A stretch of DNA of 64,000 nucleotides. Origin: AWTP1-13 sp963775835. Lineage in GTDB: Bacteria; Pseudomonadota; Alphaproteobacteria; Rhizobiales; Hyphomicrobiaceae. This document shows positions 9,691 through 18,433 of this stretch, one piece after another (position 1 is the stretch's first letter; each line of letters opens with the position of its first letter). Where the stretch lies: the NCBI GenBank assembly GCA_963775835.1, contig CAVZKV010000016.1:62001-126000 (forward strand). Reading direction: 5' to 3'. The notes beneath the pieces were generated by a model, which saw only the letters and a list, made by a program, of their open reading frames with translations, was not told the DNA's origin and made no database searches. The translations under genes were made by a program, and so were the position numbers.

Positions 9691-10130
9691 GCCGTCCCCC
9701 CGGTCGTATCTGGGATCTTGCGATCGTCCATATTCAGCGTCAGGACATCGATCGTCAGTCCGTTCAAGCAATAGTTCACCTGCCCAGCCTGGACGTCGCC
9801 GCGGGCCAAGTCGCGCCGGCAACGGCGCGACGCCTGGCAGGCGGCGCAGACACGGGCAAGGTCGCGGAACGTCGTCGGCATCGCCTGGCGCACATACTCC
9901 GCATCGATCCCCAAGAGCTCAAGTCGCTGCGGCAGCAGTTCGGTAGGCCCATCTGAGTAACGAGCAAGCCGATACAATTCCTCGCCGCTCACGCCGACAT
10001 CGGCGGCCATGCGCTTGAGCTCGCTTGGCGGGCACGCTGTCAACTCGTCCAGGGTGCGCCTTCGATGCAAAGAACGACGCCAGCTTTGGCGTAATCGCTC
10101 AATGAAACCCGAAACGTGTTCCTCGTTCAT
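9687..10130 (-). CDS. DUF6455-like cysteine-motif protein (first of pair)
   Basis: 147 residues from the ATG in 'MNEEHVSGF'. An N-terminal 'RRRTLDELTACPPSELKRMA' segment is followed by a DUF6455 module with the same C-x2-C-x5-C-x16-C pattern as the downstream gene ('VCAACQASRRCRRDL' then 'NYCLNGLTID'). The first gene is therefore a longer relative of the second. The frame is open upstream to 10310, but that extension looks non-coding. An FNR-like box lies 334 bp upstream with a TCTAT-type -10 element about 30 bp downstream of it, implying a long 5' leader. Confidence 0.8.
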   Translation of the reverse strand: MNEEHVSGFIERLRQSWRRSLHRRRTLDELTACPPSELKRMAADVGVSGEELYRLARYSDGPTELLPQRLELLGIDAEYVRQAMPTTFRDLARVCAACQASRRCRRDLARGDVQAGQVNYCLNGLTIDVLTLNMDDRKIPDTTGGTA

Positions 10131-10617
10131 GGTACCCTCGCGCTGTGCTGCTCCGGGAAATTGCTTGGGGTCGGACACAAATTCGAAAGATGGGACTGTT
10201 GTCTCGCATACGGCGCCCGCCAGCCTCGCGCGCGCTTGCGCTCGGATGCGGAGCCCGATGCATCGCAGGCGCGCGTCGTATCGCTGCCCCGGGTTAGCAC
10301 GGCATGCCACCGCTGCAGGGATACCCCGCCCGCGCGCTTATGCGATGCATCAGGCCGCTCTGACGGGCAAGGTTGGCCGCGGCGTAGGGACTTGGCTACA
10401 TTGCGCATCGGCCAGATCCTTGTGCACAGGCGCATAGACTGCCCCAGCTCGGCGCCCGCACGGTTGACCTAGATCAAGTCGGGCTGCGACCAATCGCGCG
10501 GGGCATGCGGCTGTGGCCAGCCGGCACGCCGCGTTCTCGCTGGTCCTGACGGCTGGTGGCCAGCAACGCACCGTGCTCTGCGTGCGGCAGGGACCAGGCC
10601 GGCGCGCCAGGAGCGGC
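10131..10617. other. Gap with one FNR-type box
   Basis: About 490 bp between the DUF6455 pair and the small membrane protein gene. Apart from the FNR-type box at 10464-10477 and its presumed promoter, no convincing gene, repeat or RNA is seen. Open frames here have shadow-like composition. Confidence 0.5.
10464..10477. promoter_or_regulatory. FNR/FixK-type box TTGAC-CTAG-ATCAA
   Basis: One mismatch from consensus. On the minus strand a GTCTAT hexamer (10434-10439) lies at class II distance, pointing transcription at the DUF6455 pair, whose start is 334 bp further on. Confidence 0.65.
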
Positions 10618-10872
10618 TCAATGGCTGGCGATATTGAGGATCACCGCCAACCCGGCGCCGACGAGCACGCAGAGACATGCGCTGCCGATGGCACGACGCA
10701 TTGCCTGCGGTATGCGACGCCATCTGGCGCTCAAGCGTGGTGCCATCGGCAGCTGGTCGAGCTTCGCGCGGTCGTGCGTGAGCCAAAAGACCACGAGCGC
10801 GCCGCAGATCAAAGTGATGATGACGGCGTCGCCGAATGCTACCGTGCCGGGGTCGGGGTTTGTCCAAAGCAT
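10618..10872 (-). CDS. Small two-helix membrane protein
   Basis: 84 residues from the ATG in 'MLWTNPDPGTVAFGDAVI'. Two transmembrane segments ('VIITLICGALVVFWL' and 'SACLCVLVGAGLAVIL') flank a basic cytosolic loop. The family is not recognised. A weak FNR-like box (11013-11026) lies about 140 bp upstream. It may belong to the same low-oxygen set as its neighbours; its composition argues for a real gene, but there is no homology evidence. Confidence 0.55.
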   Translation of the reverse strand: MLWTNPDPGTVAFGDAVIITLICGALVVFWLTHDRAKLDQLPMAPRLSARWRRIPQAMRRAIGSACLCVLVGAGLAVILNIASH

Positions 10873-11012
10873 TGGCGTCTTTCCGGGCGCCGAGACGAGA
10901 CGCAAGGGTGCGGGCGCGCCAGCTCGAGGTGTAGGCGAATCGTGGGCGTTTGGGCGCAACGGAGTGGCGCCATGGGCAGTACGGTTACCGCGGCCGTCCC
11001 CTGGGGATCACT

Positions 11013-11026
11013 TTGATCGCGGACAA
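11013..11026. promoter_or_regulatory. Weak FNR-like box TTGAT-CGCG-GACAA
   Basis: One base off in the right half-site. It is placed just after the methyltransferase gene and upstream of the small membrane protein gene. Its credibility comes mainly from four better copies within 9 kb. Confidence 0.4.
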
Positions 11027-11029
11027 ACC

Positions 11030-12085
11030 TTATAGCCGGGCCGCGTAGAACAGATTGGTCGCGCTCCTGATGTCGAGCCGCTCGAAATGCTTGAAGCCCG
11101 CTTCGCGCACCAGACTTTCGGTGCGCGTCGGCCCCAGGCAGGTCCCAAGACCGGGGCCGCCATGGCTCAAGGATTGCGTCATGCAATGGAAGATGCTGAA
11201 GCCATAATAGAGTGTGCCGAGGGCGTTTTTATTGTCCTCAAGTCGGTCTGCCGCTTTGGGCTCCATGACGAACAGGGCGCCGTCCGGCTTGAGAAGTGAG
11301 CGGATTTCGGCCAGCGTCGTCTGCGGCGCGGCAAAATCGTGCACACAGTCGCAGGCCGTGATGAGATCGAAGCCGCCGTTTGCCGCCAGGCCACGCGTCG
11401 TCGCGGCAACAAACGAGAGGTTCGGGCCAGCACCGGCCGCGGCGGCAAGCGCACGCGCGCGCGCCACGGAATTTTCGTCAGGATCGAGGCCGATCACTTC
11501 GGCGTTCGGGAAGGCTTTGGCGATCGCCGTGCTGACGCGGCCGACGCCGCAGCCAACGTCGAGGACCCGGCCGCCCTGCTGCAACCGCTCGACGACATCA
11601 GGCAGGGTGTTGAGCCACAGGCTGGTGAAGCGCTTTTGGTATTGACCGCAGTTGAGCCAATCCAACGCCTCGATGCCATCGCTGCCAAGGTCGCTCAGGC
11701 TCACGCCGCCGCCGTCCTTGAAGGCTTGGGCAACCTTGGGTGCGACGGTGAGGAGGACCGGGGTGAAGAGAAAGAGGCCGCCCATAAAATGGTCTGAGCC
11801 TTCGGACGCCAACAAATAGGCGTGCTCTTCAGGCAAGGCAAAGGTCTGCGCCTCGGGCTGATAGTCGAGATAGCCGGCCGACGCCATGCCCTTGAGCCAT
11901 TCCTCGACATAGCGTGGGTTCAGTCCCGACGCCTCAGCGACTTCCTCGACGCGCAGGGGGCCCTTGCCGGCCATGGTGCGAAAAAGGCCCATCTTGGTGC
12001 CGACGTAGGCCATGCCGGCGGCCATGGCGCCGGCGGTGTCGGCATAAACCTTATCGGCAAAAGCCCGTACCTTGTCCCTGTCCAT
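11030..12085 (-). CDS. Class I SAM-dependent methyltransferase
   Basis: 351 residues. An N-terminal winged-helix-like domain ('EVAEASGLNPRYVEEWLKGM', residues about 45-65) precedes a Rossmann methyltransferase domain with SAM motif 'RVLDVGCGVGRVS', acidic 'VIGLDPDENS' and post-I 'DLITACDCVHD'. This arrangement matches transcriptional-regulator-like methyltransferases acting on small molecules; the substrate is unknown. Start is the ATG at 12085 preceded by GGGAGGAC. The open frame upstream to 12310 has no family character. It appears to be a single-gene unit. Confidence 0.86.
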   Translation of the reverse strand: MDRDKVRAFADKVYADTAGAMAAGMAYVGTKMGLFRTMAGKGPLRVEEVAEASGLNPRYVEEWLKGMASAGYLDYQPEAQTFALPEEHAYLLASEGSDHFMGGLFLFTPVLLTVAPKVAQAFKDGGGVSLSDLGSDGIEALDWLNCGQYQKRFTSLWLNTLPDVVERLQQGGRVLDVGCGVGRVSTAIAKAFPNAEVIGLDPDENSVARARALAAAAGAGPNLSFVAATTRGLAANGGFDLITACDCVHDFAAPQTTLAEIRSLLKPDGALFVMEPKAADRLEDNKNALGTLYYGFSIFHCMTQSLSHGGPGLGTCLGPTRTESLVREAGFKHFERLDIRSATNLFYAARL

Positions 12086-12720
12086 CGCGTCCTCCCTGCT
12101 CGTCACGCGGATAATGCCGAAAAGCTCAGCAGTGGGACAGCGCCTGTTCGCGGGCGGCTGAGAGACTTTGCGGCCGCGTGCAAGACGACACGAAACCGCT
12201 GGCGCCCAGGGAGGGTCTGGCACTGTAGTGCCCTCGCCGCAGGTCGTTGCCTGCCGACGGCGATGGGAGGCGGCAGCAAAGGGTGTAATGAAGGCGTTGC
12301 GGCAGCCCACGCACGGTGAGCCGCAAGGCTGGCAAGTCGATGGCCCCGCACGTTAGCTTCTGGATTGTGGCGCGCGGCATCAACGTGGGGCACTCGACGC
12401 GCATGTATTTTTCCAAGTCCGGCCCGGGCTAACTTTACCGACCTGGATGCGACGCGGGATCGATCTGGCACGCGGGGATGTTCAGCCCGGCATGGAGGCG
12501 CAAGGCTTGAACGCCCCGGCCACGATGACCTTAGTGCAGTCGGCGGCGGTTCCTCGCGGACGCCACCGGCAACGTCCTGACCGCGCCAGTTGTGAGAGGT
12601 CTTGGCCGTATCTGGCATAAAAAGTTTCTTGCGAGACCAGCCGCCGGCTGGCCTCGTGATCGTCACAGCAATGGTCCAGCCGCAAGGGCCGCAACGTCGC
12701 CGCACGCGCCTTGGCGTTGG
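12086..12720. other. 635-bp gap, nothing recognised
   Basis: Several medium open frames exist on both strands, but none has a ribosome-binding site plus natural composition. A decayed gene is possible around 12350-12420, where a minus-strand frame reads plausibly for about 40 residues, but it cannot be assigned. Confidence 0.4.
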
Positions 12721-13608
12721 CTATTTCTTCGACGGGGCTTCGGCGGTTTGTTTGGCGAGGCCCTCATCGAAGGCCTTCTCCAGCCCGGCGACGTAGGTGT
12801 TGAAGGCACCCGGGTCGACGAACGGGTTGGGGCCGCCCGCCGCGATCTTTCCGCGCTTTTCTTCCATGCCGTACATTTCGGGATGGGGTGCCAGAAACAC
12901 GTCGGCCTTGAAGGTGCGCGCCCACGCGAACGTTTTCCTGTAGTCATCGATGATGCCGGGATAGGTCGGGTTACCCACCAGTTTGTTGAGGGCAATGGTG
13001 GCGCTGCAAAAGATGATGACCGAGCGCGTGTCATTGCCGTCCTTCACGTTCAGGCTCCAGCTCGTACAGCCGGGCGTATGCCCCGGGGTGTCGTGCGCGG
13101 TGATGGTGACGCCGCCGAGGCTAACCGTATCACCGTCCTTGACGGCGCGATCGACCGTCGCGGGAGGAAACTTCAACTCGGCCGTGCTCTCTTGTCCTGG
13201 ATAGTACCCGCCCTCGATCAGCGGCTTGTCGCGGGCGCCAACGATGAGCTGGGCGCCGCTCTCCTTCTTGAGTTCGGCAAATCCGCCGGTGTGGTCTAGG
13301 TGGGCTTGGGTGTTCAAAATGTATTTGATGTCAGCGATCTTGAAGCCGAGCTTCTGGATACTGTCGCGGATTTGCCCTGTCACCTCAGGAACGCCCGTGT
13401 CGACCAGGATGTGGCCTTGCGGGGTGGTGATCAGGTAGACGGCGAGACCATGGCTGCCGACGTAATAGATGTTATCGATGACCTTGAATGGCTCGGTCGG
13501 CTTGGTCCAGTTCGCCATTACGCTTTTGAGGAAGTCCGTCACCGACTGTGCGGATGCCGGGCCGGCCAGCGTTGTCAGGACCACTACCCAAGCCGCGAGT
13601 AGCCTCAT
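12721..13608 (-). CDS. Subclass B3-like metallo-beta-lactamase-fold hydrolase, GOB-type ligand set
   Basis: 295 residues with a signal peptide (1-20), so periplasmic. Zinc ligands follow B3 spacing: Q101-x-H103-x-D105-H106 in 'NTQAHLDHTGG', H177 in 'TPGHTPGC' and H242 in 'APHPEMYGM'. The usual first His is Gln, as in GOB-type enzymes. B3 enzymes hydrolyse beta-lactams, but many environmental relatives are untested, so resistance is not implied. A strong CTGGAGG ribosome-binding site precedes the ATG at 13608. It is divergent from a second MBL-fold gene, so the two may share a 247-bp control region. Confidence 0.86.
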   Translation of the reverse strand: MRLLAAWVVVLTTLAGPASAQSVTDFLKSVMANWTKPTEPFKVIDNIYYVGSHGLAVYLITTPQGHILVDTGVPEVTGQIRDSIQKLGFKIADIKYILNTQAHLDHTGGFAELKKESGAQLIVGARDKPLIEGGYYPGQESTAELKFPPATVDRAVKDGDTVSLGGVTITAHDTPGHTPGCTSWSLNVKDGNDTRSVIIFCSATIALNKLVGNPTYPGIIDDYRKTFAWARTFKADVFLAPHPEMYGMEEKRGKIAAGGPNPFVDPGAFNTYVAGLEKAFDEGLAKQTAEAPSKK

Positions 13609-13855
13609 CGTTTCCTCCAGATGCTTTTGCCGTGCCCTCGTCACAGTAGCGTAACCCCGGCCCCGCTGGCGACGGCCGGATTCATCACACGCTTTTGTGT
13701 TCCGGGCGCAGAGGTGCTGTGCCACAGCTAGCGAGAGTGCAATGGGAAACCGCATATCGCCTGACTGTTGCAGGCGGCGTTGGCTCATCCGGCACAGTCT
13801 TCCGGCTAAGTCTTCAACAGCAAAGTCTTCAAGCCCCATCCAGAAAGAGGAAACG

Positions 13856-14677
13856 ATGAAGCGCACTGGATCGTTGTTGGCCCCAGCCTTTGGCCTCGTG
13901 CTGTCGAGCTCGGCCGTATTCGCGCAAGCCGCGCCGGACGTCACGCTCACGCGTCTTGACTGTGGAACCCCGCAGGCGCCGACGGACGTCAACGCCCGCT
14001 TCTCGGACACCTACGCCTACCCGGGGGTGAAGCTGCAATTCGTGTACAGCTGTTACCTGATCAAGCACGGCGACGACTACATGGTGTGGGACACGGGCCA
14101 AGCGTCGAGCGCGGGTGCGGTGGCCCCAAAAGTCGGGCTCGTCGACCTTTTGGCTCAGCTAAAGGTTGCCCCGGAGCAGGTGAAGTACATCGGTATCAGC
14201 CATTTTCACGGGGACCACATCGGCCAGGCCAATGCGCTTCCCAAGGCGACGTTGCTGATCGGCAAAGGGGATTGGGATGTACTGACGGGCCCCAAGCCGC
14301 CGGGAAACCTCAATCCGCAGCTGGTCTCCAATTGGATCAGCGGCGGGGGAACCGTCGAACCCCTGCCGTTGGACAAGGATGTGTTCGGCGATGGCAGCGT
14401 GGTCATGTTGGCGACGCCCGGACACACCCCGGGGCATCACAGCCTCCTCGTCAAGTTGGCGCAGAAGGGCGCGGTGATCCTCAGCGGCGACGCCGTGCAT
14501 TTCCAAGAGAACTACGACGGCCCCGGCGTCCCCATCTTCAACTTCGACCGCTCGCAGACGTTGGCCTCAATCGATCGTATCAAAAACGTTGCCACGAACT
14601 TGAAGGCCACCCTCATCATTCAACACGATGCGCGCGACGTCGGAAAATTGCCAGCCTTTCCCGAGGCGGCAAAATAG
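13856..14677 (+). CDS. Exported MBL-fold hydrolase, N-acyl-homoserine-lactonase-like
   Basis: 273 residues with a signal peptide ending near 'VFAQA'. Zinc motif H116-x-H118-x-D120-H121 in 'ISHFHGDHIGQ', later 'TPGHTPGHHS' and 'ILSGDAVHF'. Overall layout, including the N-terminal 'LDCGT' and the substrate-loop region, resembles the AttM/AiiA lactonase group. These are usually cytoplasmic; an exported form may act on other esters or lactones. Start chosen at the ATG after AAAGAGGAAACG. It is divergently paired with the B3-like gene. Confidence 0.82.
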   Translation: MKRTGSLLAPAFGLVLSSSAVFAQAAPDVTLTRLDCGTPQAPTDVNARFSDTYAYPGVKLQFVYSCYLIKHGDDYMVWDTGQASSAGAVAPKVGLVDLLAQLKVAPEQVKYIGISHFHGDHIGQANALPKATLLIGKGDWDVLTGPKPPGNLNPQLVSNWISGGGTVEPLPLDKDVFGDGSVVMLATPGHTPGHHSLLVKLAQKGAVILSGDAVHFQENYDGPGVPIFNFDRSQTLASIDRIKNVATNLKATLIIQHDARDVGKLPAFPEAAK

Positions 14678-15117
14678 TCCTTACCTCTCCTCGCCGTGGC
14701 GTTTTTTAGCGACGAGGCGCCATGGCCTCCTGGCATTCTCTGACAGCCGCCGCTTGCCGCGACCGCGGACGCCGCTCCCAAGTGCAAGAGCGGTTCTCCG
14801 GCCGGTTGATGTCGGCTTGATTTTCCGATAAGGGACGCTTGCGGCTGCTGGTTGCAGCGTGACGGCCGGCATCGGATGAGAGCGGGGAGGGCGTGCGATC
14901 CGCAGCCCGCGGGAGGCGGTGGACCATCCTGTTCTAGAAACACGCTTTGACCATGGGGCTGTCGTGCCTGTTGGCGACCTCCCCGCGCGCCCGGCGCGAT
15001 TGCGTTTCGTGGGTCCACACTATTCCTTTCTGCACGGGGGATGCAGCGGACCGAGGTGAGTTATGCAGCCGCGGGAGGTTGACGTGACCACCGCCGCGGT
15101 GGTCCAAGGGTCGAGCC
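14678..15117. other. 440-bp gap before MFS gene
   Basis: No gene is recognised. A near-perfect inverted repeat, ACCACCG-CCG-CGGTGGT (15087-15103), lies 14 bp before the MFS start and could be an operator or leader hairpin. Confidence 0.45.
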
Positions 15118-16317
15118 ATGACCATGCTCGCCAGTGCAACGCACCGCCCGCTCCTGCCAATTCTCCTGGCGCTGAGCGGGGCGCACCTCCTCAACGACCT
15201 GATTTCGTCCATGATCCCGGCGATGTATCCGCTTCTCAAGGAGGCGTACCGGCTGGACTTCACGCAGGTCGGGCTGATCACGCTCGCCTTCCAGGTGACT
15301 TCCTCGCTGCTGCAGCCGCTGTTAGGCTTTGTCACCGACCACAAGCCATGGCCTTACGCCATGGTCGCGGGCATGGCGGCAACGCTTTCTGGATTGGTCG
15401 GACTTGCATCGGCGGGTAACTACGCCATGGTGTTGGTGTCGGCGGCCCTGATCGGGCTCGGTTCGGCGGTGTTCCACCCCGAGGCCACGCGCATGGCGCG
15501 CCACGCGGCGGCCGGTCAGCAGGGCTTTGCCCAGGGCATTTTTCAGATCGGCGGGCATGCGGGATACGCGATCGGGCCGCTGTTGGCGGCGATGATCGTT
15601 GTGCCGCGCGGGCAGACGAGTATCGCCTGGGTATCGGTGGTGGCGCTGGCGGCGATGCTGCTGATGGCGTGGATCGGTACGCGCTACTCCGAAATGCGCA
15701 GCTCCCAGGTCGCCGCCACAAAAGTGCGCCCGACGGCAGCAAGCGAGCCCATCCTGCCGCGCGAAGGCGTCTTGCTGGCAATGACCATCCTGATCGTTCT
15801 CCTGTTGTCAAAACATGCCTACACCGCCGCGTTTACCTCCTACTACACATTTTATCTGATCGAGCGGTTCGGGGTGTCGGTGCAGGTCTCACAGATCATG
15901 CTGTTTTTATACTTGGTGGTCGGCGCCTTTGGCGTGATCGTCGGGGGCATGATCGGCGATCGGATTGGTCGCCACCGTGTGATCTGGATTTCCATCCTGG
16001 GGACGCTGCCGTTTGCGCTTTTGCTGCCCTATGCCAACCTGTTCTGGACCGGTGTGCTCAGCGTCCTCATCAGCGTGATCATGGCGAGCGCCTTCTCGTC
16101 CATCCTGATCTACGCCATCGATCTGGTGCCGCATCGGGTCGGGCTGGTCGGCGGACTGTTCTACGGCCTAGCGTTCGGGCTGGGTGGGCTGTCGGCGGCA
16201 GCTCTTGGCTTGCTTGCCGACCAGATTGGCATCGTCGCGGTGTTCAAGCTTTGTGCCGGGCTGCCGGCCTTGGGCTTATTGGCGTTCCTGCTGCCGCGGG
16301 CAGCGCAGGGGCGCTAG
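15118..16317 (+). CDS. MFS transporter, fosmidomycin-resistance (Fsr)-like
   Basis: 399 residues with about 12 helices. The N-terminal 'SGAHLLNDLISSMIPAMYP' and 'FVTDHKPWPYAM' are characteristic of the Fsr branch of the major facilitator superfamily; 'GLGSAVFHPEATRMAR' is the loop after helix 4-5. Expected role is proton-driven export of a small anionic compound. Start at the ATG after GGGTCGAGCC; no nearby regulator gene. An inverted repeat just upstream may control it. Confidence 0.88.
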   Translation: MTMLASATHRPLLPILLALSGAHLLNDLISSMIPAMYPLLKEAYRLDFTQVGLITLAFQVTSSLLQPLLGFVTDHKPWPYAMVAGMAATLSGLVGLASAGNYAMVLVSAALIGLGSAVFHPEATRMARHAAAGQQGFAQGIFQIGGHAGYAIGPLLAAMIVVPRGQTSIAWVSVVALAAMLLMAWIGTRYSEMRSSQVAATKVRPTAASEPILPREGVLLAMTILIVLLLSKHAYTAAFTSYYTFYLIERFGVSVQVSQIMLFLYLVVGAFGVIVGGMIGDRIGRHRVIWISILGTLPFALLLPYANLFWTGVLSVLISVIMASAFSSILIYAIDLVPHRVGLVGGLFYGLAFGLGGLSAAALGLLADQIGIVAVFKLCAGLPALGLLAFLLPRAAQGR

Positions 16318-16401
16318 CTCGACCGGCATCCCGTGGCGCGCCCACCTCTGGTTCGCGACCGCGCTAACGCAGCAAAGCCGAGGCCGCGCTTTTAGGGCGG
16401 G

Positions 16402-17244
16402 CTAGCCCAGCTCGAAGGTGGTGACGCCAAAGACCCGTTCGAGCCGCAATGGGGGGATCGCACCGGTATACATGCGCGCCGTCTCGAACACCGGCGTGAG
16501 CCCCAAGCCCTGCGCCAGCGCCACCGCCTCGCGGTTGACGCTGGGGACGTCGAGGAAGATCTCGCCACCGCCCCCGGCCGCCAGCAACGCCGCCAGCACC
16601 GTTTCAGCGGCGGCGCGATCGTCGGCGACCAGCGGGCCGACCTTGTGGCCCGTGCGGCAAGGACGAACCACGCCCCAGGCCGCAAGGCGACCATCGCGCA
16701 GGAGTGCACGACCGACATGGCCCGGGGCGTCGATCCAGGCGCGCAGGAAGGCTGCGCGCGGGGCCGGGAACACCGTGCGGTCGGAGGCGGCGACCACCGC
16801 CAGCGGCACCTCGGTCAACGCCGTGGTCGCCGCCGCCGGCGCGCCGGGTGCGGCGAGGATGCCGCCGTAGCGGACATTGGCATAGGCCAGCGCAAACCCC
16901 GACTTCTTGTAGTTGGGCTGCTGGGCCACCACCCCATCGAGGCCGATCACGCGGTCGCCAGCGTGCGCGACGGCGCTTTTCCATAGACGCAGGCCGTAGC
17001 CGCGGCCGCGCAGGTCTGCGCGCACCATGTAAAAGCCGAGGAAGGCGAAGCTGGCGTCGTAGTTGACGCAGGAGACCATGGCCGCCGGGGCGCCGTCGAG
17101 CTCGCCGATGAAAAAGCCGTCGGCGTCGACCGTGGCAAAACAGGCTGCGTCGGCAAGGCCCGGGTTCCAGCCTTCGGCGGCCGCCCAGTCGACGGCGATG
17201 GCGATTTCATCGGGCCGCATCGCGCGGACGGTGAGGTCAGCCAT
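16402..17244 (-). CDS. GNAT acetyltransferase, two-domain
   Basis: 280 residues. The N-terminal GNAT domain carries the acetyl-CoA-binding loop 'VRADLRGRGYGLRLW' (residues about 75-90). The C-terminal half ('VPSVNREAVALAQGLG', 'ARMYTGAIPPL') matches the second GNAT-like domain seen in YitH-type proteins. The substrate is unknown. It is convergent with the Fsr-like gene and starts at the ATG of 'MADLTVRAM'. Confidence 0.87.
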   Translation of the reverse strand: MADLTVRAMRPDEIAIAVDWAAAEGWNPGLADAACFATVDADGFFIGELDGAPAAMVSCVNYDASFAFLGFYMVRADLRGRGYGLRLWKSAVAHAGDRVIGLDGVVAQQPNYKKSGFALAYANVRYGGILAAPGAPAAATTALTEVPLAVVAASDRTVFPAPRAAFLRAWIDAPGHVGRALLRDGRLAAWGVVRPCRTGHKVGPLVADDRAAAETVLAALLAAGGGGEIFLDVPSVNREAVALAQGLGLTPVFETARMYTGAIPPLRLERVFGVTTFELG

Positions 17245-17591
17245 GGATTACCGCTCGCTCTTTGGCGCGCAGAGGGTTGCGTCGATCAGCGTGGGCAGGG
17301 CGCATGCCATGGCGATCGGCGATCTTCCTCATGCACCCGCGCAGCTTCCTGCCGGAGGCCTCCTTCGGCTGGCAGCACCGCTTCGCTTTTGCGCCGCTCG
17401 ACGGCCGCCAGGCGTCAAGACAACACGGCGCGCAAGTCTGATCAATGGGCGTTTCGCTTGCAAGCCGCGCCACCGGAGACGGGCGAAGGCGCCGGCCACG
17501 GCGCCTCCCAAGGGGTGCTTGCGGGCCTTCTCTGTTGTTGCCTATAGCGGTAGGGATGCGCGCACAAGCTGCTGGTTGGGCGGAGGCTGCT
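17245..17591. other. Divergent promoter region, nothing recognised
   Basis: About 350 bp between divergent GNAT and GST genes. No repeat, RNA or box is seen. Confidence 0.4.
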
Positions 17592-18233
17592 ATGCTGACC
17601 GTGTGGGGCCGTAAGAGTTCGTCAAACGTCCAGGCCGTCATGTGGTGCATCGGCGAGCTCGGGCTGGCGTATCGGCGCCACGACGTCGGGCACATCTACG
17701 GCGGCAACGACACGGCGGCGTTTCTCGCCATGAACCCCAACGGCACGATCCCCGTCCTTCGAGACGGCGATGGTCCACCGCTGTGGGAGTCGGGTGCCAT
17801 CCTGCGCTATCTGTGCAGTCGCTACGCCACACCGCCGTTCTGGCCGCCGGATCCGATCGCGCGCGCCGAGGTCGACATGTGGGCCGAGTGGGCGAAGATC
17901 AACGTCACCTTGTCGTTCACTGTGCCCATCTTCTGGCGCGTCGTGCGGACGGCGCCGAGCGACGTCGACTGGTCGCGCGTGCGTCGGGCGGTCGCTCGCT
18001 TGGGCAAAATTCTCGACATTGGGGAGGCGCGCCTCTCCTCGCGGCGGTTTCTGTGTGGCGATGCGTTGACGCTGGCGGATATCCAATTCGGCCACATCCT
18101 TTACCGCTACTTCGACTTAGACCTTGAGCGCCCGCCCCACCCGGCGATCGAACGCTATTACGACGGACTGTCGTCACGAGCGGCATTTCAAGAGCACGTG
18201 ATGGTCTCCTATGCCGAGCTGAGACCCGCCTGA
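17592..18233 (+). CDS. Glutathione S-transferase family protein
   Basis: 213 residues with a thioredoxin-like N-terminal domain ('VWGRKSSSNVQAVMWCIGEL', then 'NPNGTIPVLRDGD' and 'LWESGAILRYL') and an all-helical C-terminal domain ('CGDALTLADIQFG'). The SSSNVQ context puts serines where the catalytic Ser or Cys of bacterial GSTs lies. The substrate is unknown. Confidence 0.9.
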   Translation: MLTVWGRKSSSNVQAVMWCIGELGLAYRRHDVGHIYGGNDTAAFLAMNPNGTIPVLRDGDGPPLWESGAILRYLCSRYATPPFWPPDPIARAEVDMWAEWAKINVTLSFTVPIFWRVVRTAPSDVDWSRVRRAVARLGKILDIGEARLSSRRFLCGDALTLADIQFGHILYRYFDLDLERPPHPAIERYYDGLSSRAAFQEHVMVSYAELRPA

Positions 18234-18433
18234 GTTGGGCTCCGTCTCAACGTCGGCGACGTTGCAGGGAGGCTTTAGGCAAAGAGTTGGTGATCTTTTC
18301 TGGACCATGGTCGGCAAGCCGTCACCGGCAAAGGCGGTAGACCATTTGTCCGCCCTGAACGTGAAGCTGGCATGGATTGAGTGGGCAAGGACGCGCCAAT
18401 GCACGCAAGCGAAATGAGATTTCGTTTTTGAGA

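Noticed and set aside
10127..10571. Minus-strand frames downstream of the FNR-type box at 10464
   Set aside because: No ribosome-binding site and unnatural composition; the region is treated as leader.
12103..12705. 200-codon minus-strand frame in the 12 kb gap
   Set aside because: Arg/Pro-rich shadow-like composition, no domain, no start signal.
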